A stretch of 64,000 nucleotides of DNA, taken from the NCBI GenBank assembly GCA_029582165.1, contig CM055882.1, positions 15,447,001-15,511,000 on the forward strand, read 5' to 3'. How positions within the stretch are numbered: position 1 is the stretch's first letter; every line of letters begins with the position of its first letter. The stretch comes from Portulaca oleracea. Taxonomy: Eukaryota; Streptophyta; Magnoliopsida; Caryophyllales; Portulacaceae. The notes below the pieces were generated by a model that worked only from the letters and a program-made list of their open reading frames with translations, was not told the DNA's origin and did not search any database. Positions 1 to 9,423 of this stretch are shown one piece after another. The translations under genes were made by a program, and so were the position numbers.

Positions 1-309
1 AATAATACGAACTTTTGGTCATATAAGACTTAATAATACGAACTTTCGATTTGATTCTTAATAATACGAACTTTGACCCCCTGTTGCCCCCAGTAACACG
101 CCACTGAGTTAAGTTCTTAACTCAATGGCGGGATGACGTGGCGGCCGGAGGAATATATTTTGACTTTATTATATACCCAGTCAGCATTTGACTTGTCCAC
201 ATCAGCTTCCTTCCTTCCCCTCCCTCTCTCCTCCTTTCTCTTTCTCTCTCTTCCCCCTCATCTTCTTCGATCCACCGTAGAAGAGTTAGGGAGTTTTGCA
301 AACCCAACA

Positions 310-465
310 ATGGCTTCCCTCTCTAATCTCTACTCATCATCAACCACTCCATCTCTCAAACCCAAAAAACCAAATCGAAACAACCCGATCCTCACCCTCC
401 GGCCTCCGCCTATCTCCGTCGTCGCCGATGCCCACTCCACCGCCTCCGCTGCTGTGAACCTCTGA
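310..465 (+). other. short ORF resembling a plastid transit peptide, inside Pack-MULE copy 1
   Basis: A 51-codon ORF from ATG 310 to TGA 463-465 is rich in Ser, Pro, Thr, Ala and Asn, with basic residues and no acidic residue until near the end. That composition is typical of chloroplast transit peptides. It lies just inside the left TIR of the Pack-MULE and may be another captured host fragment. I do not recognise the parent gene. The stop codon lies within an inverted-repeat segment (about 456-485 versus 1064-1095), so the ORF could be fortuitous. Confidence 0.3.
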
Positions 466-498
466 TTCTCATTCCCATTAACCAAATCGAAACAACCC

Positions 499-1046
499 TA
501 ACAATCTTTACTCAATTTCTTACCATTCTTAAGTTTTTCTTCAATCCTCATCAAAACGATTTGCAACCGTTTCGGATCCAGAACGAAATTCAACGATTTT
601 CTGATGAACATTAGATTAATCTGATTCATAGAAAGCCCATAGCTCTTCAATAAGGCAACATTTGGAGGGATATTTCTAGACGCACAAGCAGCACCAAGCA
701 GCACCGAGGTCCCAAAAAGCCTTCAATTTGGGTTTTAGGGTTTTGTCGGCATCGTAAGTTAGGATTTTGGGGACAGCAGAGATGATTTTTTGAATCTGGG
801 TTTGGTTGAATCCAGATGTTTTGAGCAAATTGACAACATAACTAGGGTTGTCAGGGGATTTGAAGGGACTAACCTTGTAGGAAGCAAGAAGGGCTTATTG
901 TTTGGAGAAGCCGAGTGAATTTACCAAATAATCGGCCACGAAATTGGAAGTGTAGGCGTTGATTGCAGATGTTGTGTATTGAAAACTCCATCTAAACCCA
1001 GAGTTGGAGAATACAACCCAAACAATCTTTACTCAATTTCTTACCA
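499..1046 (-). pseudogene. captured mTERF-family gene fragment
   Basis: Read on the minus strand, about 1010 down to 540 encodes pieces typical of plant mTERF proteins (organelle transcription termination/maturation factors built from about 30-residue helical repeats). Examples are a segment like NSLGFSKQ, then KSPDNPSYVVNLLKTSGF, then TQIQKIISAVPKIL, then PPNVALLKSYGLSMNQINLM and a following DPKRLQIV. The reading frame is broken by stops and frameshifts, including a TAA just after the first repeat, and neither the start nor the end of the gene is present. The fragment is bounded by a direct repeat of about 25 bp (499-525 and 1021-1046). It lies wholly inside the Pack-MULE. Confidence 0.75.
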
Positions 1047-1204
1047 AATTTTTCCTGCTTTTCTTTGGTTAGTGGGAATGAGAATCAGAGGTTTGTAATT
1101 GGGGTTTAGTTTGGTGGAGGAGATGAAGGGGAAAGAGGGTGTTTGGGAGGAGAGGAGGAGGAGGAAGAAGAAGAAGAATAAAGAGGAGCAGGCTGGGAAC
1201 GACG

Positions 1205-1227
1205 AAGAGGAAGAGAGAGAAAGAGAG

Positions 1228-1258
<31 letters not shown>

Positions 1259-1265
1259 GAGAGAT
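1205..1265. repeat. GA-rich simple repeat in the MULE TIR
   Basis: An almost pure GAGA/GAAAGA tract lies in the right TIR. The CT-rich counterpart in the left TIR is at about 205-255. The same position in the second family member (54520-54580) is also GA-rich, so the tract belongs to the element. Confidence 0.85.
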
Positions 1266-1468
1266 AAAGAGGCTGACGTGGCAAAATAAATCTGACAGGG
1301 ACTTGCTTCCGCCACACATCGGACACAGAGTTAAGTTGAACTTAACTCGGTGGCGTGTTACTGGGGGCAACAGGGGGTCAAAGTTCGTATTATTAAGAAT
1401 CAAATCGAAAGTTCGTATTATTAAGTCTTATATGGCCAAAAGTTCGTATTATTAGAATCCAATAACCC

Positions 1469-2521
1469 AATATTGTATTGGTTTGTGAAAAAGTATTGAT
1501 TGGAAATTTAAATTAAAGATATATAATAAATTTGAAAAAGTAATTTGTGGTAGATTCTAGTGAATTGTGATGGAATAATATGTTGTGGTGGGATATGGTA
1601 AAGTGCGGTGAGCTATGACACCGCAGATTGTCGACCGTATAAAAGAACAAGGCCTAATAATTGCCATTGTTAATGTCAGCCCATTCAATTTTGAAATAGT
1701 AAATGGCTTCACCTTCCAACCCAATTAATAAATGGGTTAGGTTTAAGCTGAAGGGCCCGTTTATATTCGACACAAACATAAAACCGGCACCATCTGACTT
1801 ATCACCAACCCTAGATTTGAGCAGGTGGTCAGGTAGATGGTTATACTTAGTGAGATACGTGATGTTATTAACGAGTACAAGTGAACTTGAGCGAGTTACA
1901 ACATTTTTTCTTTTGGTGAATCAAAATTTGAGTGGACACTAATTTTTGAACATGACATCCGGTTCCACTTCAAGCTCCAGGGTATAGGAATTCATTTATT
2001 TTCTACCACAATTTTTTTTTTATCTACGAACGCAAAATTACAGTCCATAAAATGTAGTAAAAAACAGTTGCAGAACCAGAACCCAGTCCATAAAATGCAG
2101 AGAATAAAACTCGAAGTGAAACTACTGAGCAGATTTTTCTCGAAAACAACTGAACCAAGTCTATAATGCATCACATACACGAGGGAACCTGAAAACTAGT
2201 TATCGATGGAAAAAGGAACAAAGATTGCTCCAGCTACCTATATGAGGATTGATACTTATTTATAGATATATGCAGAATAGCACATAAGTTCAATGGCATG
2301 ATCTGAGTTAGATCTGACGATTAACAAAAAGTAGCTAGCTGAGAACAGCCATAAATTGATTGACAGGCTAAACTATGTTAAGATGTTGAAGCCCTTTCAT
2401 TATCACACGCCTGAGCACCCAATGCTTCATTTATGATGGTTTCAGGAATGCCTGTTGGCTAGTTGAGATGAGCGTTCAGTGACCAATATGACCCAACGCA
2501 AAAATGGATCAAACCATTGCA
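1469..2521. other. intergenic; probable 3' region of the BORCS6-like gene
   Basis: No coding region is supported. The part nearest 2521 should hold the 3' untranslated region of the minus-strand gene. Short ORFs at 1703-1942 and 1992-2180 show no family signature. Confidence 0.5.
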
Positions 2522-5232
2522 TCATGTTGTGATTCTGAGAAGCCGGTTGACAGCTGAATCTAAAGCATCGACATTTCTCCTCAAGACCTTTCTACCATGT
2601 GGTTTAGGATGCCAATCTAAACAGAAGCAAAGGGGAAGGGTAGGAATTGTGTCGCAAAAGAAGAAGAATGGCTCCATTTTCAAGTAGGAGATAAGCAAAT
2701 GTAGGGTTGGTAATTATGGGGAAAAGAATCCTATATCTAACCAGAAGGAGCTAGCATCTAATAATCAATAATGGGGGCTCCCAAGGGTTTGTCAAATCAA
2801 GGATACAACTCCGCTGCTAAAGCATCAACACCCTTCATCTCCTCATTTAACCTGCCAAAAACAAGGAGCAGAATGAGATGAACAAAGTCGGTCATTAACT
2901 ATGACCCACAGTGCAATACAGGGCAAAATTTTGTGAAAACCTAATAAGACTTAAGAACAAGATGCCAATTGCTGGTGGTGTCACTTCTCAGTAGAATTGA
3001 GGATAATTGATGACACAGGCATCTAAAACTCGCTCACGATCAGAAGCAAAATTTTCGTATTGATGACACAGGCATCTAAAGCTCAGTTTTTTTATTATCT
3101 GTTACCTTTGTAGGCAATTGGGTGATTGCCAGGATAGAAACTCCATCAAGACAAATAGATGTCAACTGTAAAGCAGTGTGGTTAAAGGCTAGACTGGACA
3201 CCATGGAAATAAAGGTCGAATATACTAGACAAAAGCCTTTGACCTGAACATGCTTCTCTTTAGAAACAAAAGTCAAGGTCCAATTTACTATATGTTTACC
3301 TGAGGGCTTCACTAACTTATCCAACAAACAACAAATGGGATCGGACAGGATTGAAAGACCATGAAAAAACATTATTGGTAAACGGGGACACTTATCTCAC
3401 AGCATATTACGTTTATATCATATCAGTTCAAAAAGTCCTTTCAGCAAGCATTGTAAAGCAACTTTGACAAGGCACTTACATAGCACAACTACCTTTCTCA
3501 TTTGTCTCAGGGAAAGAGCTGACCCAACAGAAACACACTCGAAGAACGGCCCCAGAAAAGCTGATTTCTATCAATATCTAATTTCATTGATTCAAAAATT
3601 CATTTTCAATACAAGCTCTAGTTTTGGTTATTGCTGTGGGGAGTCGGCCAAGAGGCAGTAAGCTGGTGGATTAATATTGTTTCTTAAGCCCCACAAAAGC
3701 TTCACACAGCTTTAAAAGCTGACTATTTGACCTTCATTTGTAGAAATAGAACACTCTGCAGCAAGCTACTCCAAAACGGTGATTAATTTATCACAGATTA
3801 TACAGCAACATGCAAAATAAATGTTGATACGTACCTAATACATGAGTGTATGAAACGACTCCCTCTTGTTGTTGCATCAATAGCTGCATCATTATAACTA
3901 TAATCAGGAGAAGCTAAACAAACCTGATTACACTTGCCCGGAAGCATAATTCCATATCCAAAAACAAAAAAAGATAAATAAAAAGGATTTTGAACTTCAA
4001 TATGTTGTATTTTGAGAGTGTTGGACAATAATGTACCAGGTGTCCAATCTAATTTTCTATCATGGAACAGGCCAGGTCACCTGGACCAAATATGACCTGG
4101 ATGAAGGAGCAGCCAGGACAGCCCAGCTCCCAAGATTTCTTTGTATATATTGATTTTGGATCAAAGATCATCTCAGTGGCTTTCAGTTTACAAGAGGATC
4201 CCAGAGCGGCTCGTGCAAACATGGCCCAACCCCAATTTCTTTCTGGACCAGTCTATTGCATAGTTACCGGGAACACTGCATATGCCTGTGAACAAGCGTT
4301 CCGGAGTCAAAACTAGATTAAATTCACGTTCGGAAGAACGACTCGGGAAGCATTCCCGGTAACTATGGTCTATTGGATATAACTAGTTCAGGATTAAGTG
4401 GCTAACTCTCAGGAGTGTAGACTTGCTGCAACCTGACCATTGTAGGACACTATTATTGGCTTATTGCTATAGAGACTATAGTTCAAAAATGCATCTCAAG
4501 CTGCTCTCTTTCTGAATTTTGACAATCTCTCAGCCATAGCTGGCAAAGTTTAGAGGATGAATAACATGATTAGACCATTATTAGGCGTACAGAAATTGAT
4601 CAGTTAAGCATATAAGCGCACATCAGACCACTCAAAACTCAATTCCAATAACTACTCAGAGAACCACAGCAAATGTCAGTCAAATTCACAAAAATTCAAT
4701 CTAATCAGCGCATTTTTTTTTCTTTCAAACAAATTAATTTGGTAAGTAGACAGTGCAGAGAATCAACACAAGCCCGGAAAAAATTCATTTTAAATGGGTA
4801 ACTGATCATCATACTGGAATAGCACCTTTAATTCGCAGCTCAAAATCGAAGTATGAGGATTGAAATGGAAGAGTTACCTGCTTCTTGAATTTTGCCGGCA
4901 GCATCGTTGAAGCATTGAATATGATCAATGGAAGTGCTAGTAACCTGCCCAATGGACAAATCCGAACCCACAAACAAAATCATTCAACCCCGATCATAAA
5001 CTGGGGAATCCCAAAATGAAAAAGAGGAAAAAGGAAGTTTAAAATGATGTACCTCGGAGAGGGCTAATCGTAGAGAGCCGAAAAGAGAGGTGTAGCTTTG
5101 GGCAATGGCGAGGGAGTCTCTTTCTACAACTTCAAGGGCTTTGAGAAGCTCGGCCTGGTTGAAGGGTTTTGGGTCTTCAATGGGTTCTTCCGCCAGCGCT
5201 GATGATTCTTGCTGATTTTCTCCACCTTCCAT
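2522..5232 (-). CDS. BORCS6/DUF2365-like small coiled-coil protein, five exons
   Basis: I rebuilt this gene from splice sites. Exons on the minus strand are 5232-5053 (180 nt, ATG at 5232), 4944-4878 (67), 3883-3835 (49), 2851-2807 (45) and 2591-2522 (70, TGA at 2522-2524). All introns are GT..AG and every junction keeps frame, giving 411 nt or 136 codons. Exon 1 encodes an acidic N-terminus followed by a helix ending SLFGSLRLALSE. Later exons add TSTSIDHIQCFNDAAGKIQE, then RGSRFIHSCIR, then LNEEMKGVDALAAEL, then KVLRRNVDALDSAVNRLLR. This helical pattern matches the family I know as BORCS6 (PF10157), a subunit of the BORC complex that acts at lysosomes in animals; the plant role is not established. 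The exon structure is strong; the family name is from memory. Introns hold repeats but the coding exons look intact, so the gene is probably functional. Confidence 0.82.
4260..4366. repeat. short inverted repeat in intron 2 of the BORCS6-like gene
   Basis: A 14-bp arm ATAGTTACCGGGAA (4260-4273) is matched by its reverse complement at 4353-4366, with extra pairing inside. It is about 107 bp long and may be a small MITE or foldback. No target duplication was identified. Confidence 0.45.
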
Positions 5233-5858
5233 GTTTGCTACAATTGCAAATAGAATGGGTGCTCTCTCTTTTACATGCTCGCCCCAAAGGTTCCAGTGCA
5301 ATGAAAATGGTACAGAATGAGGAAGGGCGTGGAACGATAGTGGGACAACAATAGCAAGCAAAAAAACCGTACGCGCGTGTCAATGCAATACAGTTTTACA
5401 AGCTGGTGCGCTGGGTCGGGCGACAAAAATTGCACAAATAACAACTTATCGAGTAAATACATGCCACTACAAATATTGAGATTTTCTTGAGTTGTCACCC
5501 AAAAACCTAAGTGAGAGTGAGTAATAGCATACCAATAGTGATTCACAATTGTCACAGCTTCACATGTGAGATTTTCATTTCTCACCTAACTGAGCGGGTG
5601 AGAATTGTGATAATGTGAGAAAATTGTGGGTCTTCTTTACTTAATTAATACTATTTCTTTTTCCAATTTATATTGTAGTTTAATGTTTTGGACATAAATG
5701 GACTGACAGATATATGTTTTTGTTTTTAATTAGATGTAGTTTAATGGATGGGTGACTCACCATTGTAACATCCTTTCATTTCCAAGTGAGTGGTGACTCA
5801 ACTTTATAATATTTTATTGGATGAGTGGGTCAAATATTACTCACCGTTAGTAATGGCC
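5233..5858. other. upstream region of the BORCS6-like gene
   Basis: This should contain the 5' untranslated region and promoter of the minus-strand gene. From about 5490 to 5857 the sequence repeatedly shows GTGAGTAAT/ATTACTCAC-type words in both orientations, which suggests an old MITE, but I could not fix its ends. Confidence 0.4.
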
Positions 5859-6113
5859 TAAGAGCGCATTTGGTACAGGAAAAAATTTCCATGGGTCCAT
5901 GATAAGTGTTCCATGGAAAAGATCTCGCTGGTAAAATCTCTCATGTCTTCTGCTAAGACAATTTTTCCCTAAGTGAAGGCGTTAAATTGTGGGTTTCTGT
6001 AAAAAAATTTTCCAAAGTCAATATACAATCAAATATAGGAAATTTTGGTCAACTTGCAGAAATTGACCAATTTGGCAGTTTCCCAAGGGATTTTGACCAA
6101 CCAAACGCTCTTA
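5859..6113. mobile_element. small TIR element, possibly hAT-type MITE
   Basis: The left end TAAGAGCGCATTTGGT is matched at the right by ACCAAACGCTCTTA, giving imperfect terminal inverted repeats about 255 bp apart. There is no coding capacity. A clear target duplication was not seen, so the superfamily is uncertain. Confidence 0.45.
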
Positions 6114-7674
6114 TAAGCTTAAATGTTGAATTATAGGGGTTGAGATAATATTATAACTTTAGAATTGTATCATAAAAAATTGAACAATTGAATCTTTGAT
6201 TTATTGTCTTTGCGTGGCACTTGTATTAGAGTAATTTTATTCTAAATTTTAATATATTGAATTGTAATAGTCAAACCTATCATATATTGGCTTATAATAT
6301 TATGTGCTATCAAATATTAAATTGTAGTAATCCAAACTATCATATATTAGATTGTAAATCTAGAGGCGGTGCACTAAAATTAAATGCTACAATAGTTCAC
6401 AGCTTATTTTGACACAATTCTAAAGTTAAGTTTACTATTATCTCAAGCGATATAGTTTAACTTACTATAATCCAATTTTCCATCCATAAAAAGATGATCA
6501 AAGCACAAGTGCATCAAACAAAACAATTGTTCAAAAAATGTTTTTCTTTTTTGCCTTTCTTTCTCCCAGCCATTTGCCCTTCAAAATTTCTGACACAATC
6601 TCTTCATCGAATCTTTGTCGCTCGATGCACCTCTTCATCCAATCTATCGAGAGAACTTTCAACAGATTCTTCTAGATTGTCCCTATTGATCGTTAATCTA
6701 TCTTCATTTAAACGAATGTTAGCCCCACTCAATCACTCCTTGTCATTCAAGAGATCAAGTCCAAGAAGAATGCATGCCCAAATTAGAGCTTCAATTCAAC
6801 GTAGAACAGAGGCCTTACCAGGAGCAACGATCATCCATTGTATTGGCTTGGAGGTCTTCTAAGGGGTCCTAAACTCATTTTGTCCCAAGCTCCTTAAGAG
6901 CGTCAAAGAATAAGGCAAAATCTAGTCAAGGTTAGGGAAGCTGAATCTGACATCAACTTTGGACCACACTTTGGGTTTGATTAAGTTAATGTTGAAGCCT
7001 TGTTGCATGTTGAATTAGTTCTTTGGACTTTTTTCTTTCACATGGAACAATTTAGGCACAATTTGGAAGTCAGTTAGGGTGTCAAGGCCCTTAAACACTT
7101 CAAGTGTGCAGGCTAGGATTAAGTCAGAGTACACCTGACTTGGGAAAGCAATATCTTGAGACTTGGGAAAGCAATATCTTGAGCTATACAATGTCTTTTG
7201 ATGATTCTTGAGCCTAATTTGTTTCAAGAAAGTTAATTTACATGTTGGAAAAATTTGGGTTCGAGACTCCATTAAATGCCCCCTTCACCAACCGATCTTT
7301 GGAAGATTTGTGAGGTGAAAGCTAGAGAAATTGTACTATCAATATCAAGGTCACCTCCTACTTTCAATCTTTATGGGAAAACCCATGTATCCTATGTTGT
7401 CTAAGGAATACTAAATCAAAAGTTCAAGTCTAATCAAGCCTTTCAAAGCTTCAAAATTTAGCTTTAGGTTGCTTGTTCATCCTTCCAACTGTGGTGTCAA
7501 ATTAGGGGTCAATGTTACTTGATTTAGTCAGATAACTATTGTACTCATAATAATTCTTTGTTTCTTTTCTTGATTTGGATGAGTCTATGTGGCAAGTGGG
7601 ATGGAATTGTTTTGTGATTCAACCTTATATTGGTTTAATTTGTATTATTGAACATAACTTTGGAATATTGAATG
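6114..7674. other. intergenic, no gene recognised
   Basis: AT-rich. It holds a duplicated segment of about 45 bp (near 6252-6297 and 6322-6360, sharing CTATCATATATT) and a perfect 23-bp tandem duplication at about 7137-7183. The plus-strand ORF at 6494-6862 (122 codons) has low-complexity Ser/Leu-rich composition and no recognisable domain. Confidence 0.45.
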
Positions 7675-7966
7675 TGTAATACCCCGGGTATATGGTTAAG
7701 TGTGACTTAAAGGAATTGAAATGACTACTCATATCACCAAGGTGCACCTTCTTTTATGGTAGCTCATTCGTTGGGAACTCCTCAGTTAAGCGTGCTTGGC
7801 TGGGAGTAGTCAAAGGATGGGTGACCTCCTGGGAAGTTTTCCCAAGCAGCGTGGGAGCGAGGACGAAGCACGCTGGAAAGACTCGTGGTGATTTGTGGGG
7901 CCAGTCAGCGATCCTTAAAACAGTTATCGATAACGTCCGCGGCCTGGGAGGGGCCGGGGCGTTACC
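7675..7966 (+). mobile_element. solo LTR of a Cassandra-type TRIM retrotransposon
   Basis: The unit begins TGTAATACCCCGGG and ends GGGGCGTTACC. It is flanked on both sides by GAATG (7670-7674 and 7967-7971), a perfect 5-bp target duplication. Inside is an unmistakable 5S rRNA-derived block (7767-7847). Cassandra elements are short non-autonomous LTR retrotransposons whose LTRs carry 5S rRNA sequence. Only one LTR is present, with no internal region or second LTR nearby, so this is a solo LTR left by recombination. The last base is C instead of the expected A. Confidence 0.9.
7767..7847 (+). promoter_or_regulatory. 5S rRNA-like internal pol III promoter block in the Cassandra LTR
   Basis: It contains CAGTTAAGCGTGCTTGG (box A region of 5S rRNA) and GGATGGGTGACCTCCTGGGA (box C region) in the correct order and spacing. 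In Cassandra this region can recruit TFIIIA and RNA polymerase III. The flanks diverge from true 5S rRNA, so it is not a ribosomal RNA gene. Confidence 0.85.
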
Positions 7967-7971
7967 GAATG

Positions 7972-8322
7972 AAACAAGCTGTTAATTTTCTCTCTCGAAA
8001 CCTTAAGTTTTTTTAATAAGATTTTTGGTCACTAAGCCTTTATACACTTTCGGAGGATCCTTTAGATTTAGATGACGGCTTTGCCTATAATTTTTAGTCA
8101 TATCCTTGGTGTTTGGCTTAATTACTTGCATTCGGATTGTGCTGGACCAATATAATGTTCTTGTCTCAAGCTTGAGTTTGGATCTCCAACTCCCACACGC
8201 TCCATTCGCTGTTGGACATGCGATTTTTAATACATTTTTTCTACTCTTAATTGTGACTCGAACTCCTCGAAAAAGTAGTGATCTTACAAATTGCTTGCTT
8301 GACTATACATCATTTGGATTTC
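7972..8322. other. intergenic between the solo LTR and the LTR retrotransposon
   Basis: No family is recognised. The ORF at 8106-8357 runs into the LTR and is not supported as a gene. Confidence 0.4.
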
Positions 8323-9423
8323 TGATCCGGAAGCCCGAGGGTCCTTCGAATGGATAAATATGGGAGGCCAAGGGTCCACTAACCACTTAGGGTTTGAGAA
8401 AACCTCAATTTAGACGTCATAAAACTACCACTAATTTTTAGGGCTTTGGGGTTTTGGAGATGAACAACAAACACAACAAGAATTAAAAGGGATATGGACA
8501 ATTGTAAAGAGTAATCACTCACCCAATTGAACTAAGATGTCAAATCACTTGCACAAGGACCTTCCACAAGCAAAGAGTCTTGAAACACCCAAGAAATCTC
8601 ACAAAGAGTGGAGGAAGAACACCCACTCACCAAGAAGAGAAATCACCAAACAATTTCCACCCAAAGGATTAGCTTTCATCGATTAGGGTTTGAAAATCCA
8701 CAACTACAAACTCTCCAAGTGAAACGAATTTTGAGTCTAAATGTAAAAGCTTCATCAAAAGTCCCTACAAAAATATAACATTGGGGTATTTATAGGAAGG
8801 GGGAAAACAACAAAAAAGGGCGGAAGAAAAACACGGGCTGTGCAGAACGGTCACGGGCGTGACCCTCTTGGTCACAGGCGTGACCTGACTTTCGGAGCCA
8901 AAACAAACTTGCCGTGAGAGGTCACGGGCGTTACAGCAGGGGGTAGCGGGCGTGACGATCTGGGCAGTTTTTCTGCCGACTTCAAACTAGCATAACTGCT
9001 TCATCCGAACTCCATTTTGAGCCCATAAGGTATCGAGGGAAAGCTCTCAGTGTGTACCATAAGCTCATCAAATTTGGTGGTCATCGGAATTGTATTGAAG
9101 GATTTATGATCAAAAGAGTGGAGATGTGTCTTTTCTTGTTACCAAATTTTGCCCAAAATATGATATTCTTCAACTTGATTCTCTTGGCTTGGCCTTGTTC
9201 CCTCATGACATCTTCCTAGCCTCCTCGGGGTTGGTTTTCGGGGCTTGACTTGACCCTCCATGGTTCCATCCCGATCCTTGTGTAATGATCAAAGTACCCC
9301 TACACTTCCTCGACGGTCAATTTGGTGGTTCAAAAGCGACCCAAGCTTGACTTGAAGGAAAATAGCTTGGACTCACTTTTGTTATTCGTTTCCGAAGTAA
9401 AGGACCCTCGGAAATATGGATCA
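8323..9423 (-). repeat. 3' LTR
   Basis: This is the downstream LTR of the minus-strand element. A TATAAATA box on the minus strand lies at 8788-8795. It carries the GTCACGGGCGTGAC motif cluster at about 8850-8960. It differs from the other LTR by scattered substitutions. Confidence 0.92.
8849..8962. promoter_or_regulatory. cluster of near-palindromic GGTCACGGGCGTGACC motifs in the LTR
   Basis: Four spaced variants (GGTCACGGGCGTGACC, GGTCACAGGCGTGACC, GGTCACGGGCGTTAC, GGTAGCGGGCGTGAC) lie within about 110 bp. They are downstream of the TATA box in the sense of transcription. The same cluster is kept in the other LTR (about 12299-12405). It may be a protein-binding or RNA-structure element; the function is unknown. 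Confidence 0.6.

Larger units (their letters stand above)
1..1468. mobile_element. Pack-MULE-type element, copy 1 (left end cut by the window)
   Basis: Positions 1-270 and about 1110-1468 are long terminal inverted repeats. The right end, read inward on the minus strand, starts GGGTTATTGGATTCTAATAA. Each TIR begins with three direct subterminal copies of AATAATACGAACTTT about 30 bp apart, then a shared block ending in a CT/GA-rich tract. A second, complete copy lies at 53438-54781 and has a perfect 9-bp TSD, which places the family among Mutator-like elements. The left terminus and TSD are outside the window. The interior carries no transposase but holds a host-derived mTERF fragment (499-1046), so this is a Pack-MULE. 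Confidence 0.85.

Noticed and set aside
1099..1455. 118-codon Glu/Arg-rich ORF
   Set aside because: It is a translation of the GA-rich tract in the MULE terminal inverted repeat.
6494..6862. 122-codon plus-strand ORF
   Set aside because: Ser/Leu-rich with no domain, no splice or promoter context, in AT-rich intergenic DNA.
7767..7847. 5S rRNA gene
   Set aside because: Only the central part of 5S rRNA is conserved, and it lies within a TG-start unit flanked by a 5-bp duplication, so it is part of a Cassandra LTR.
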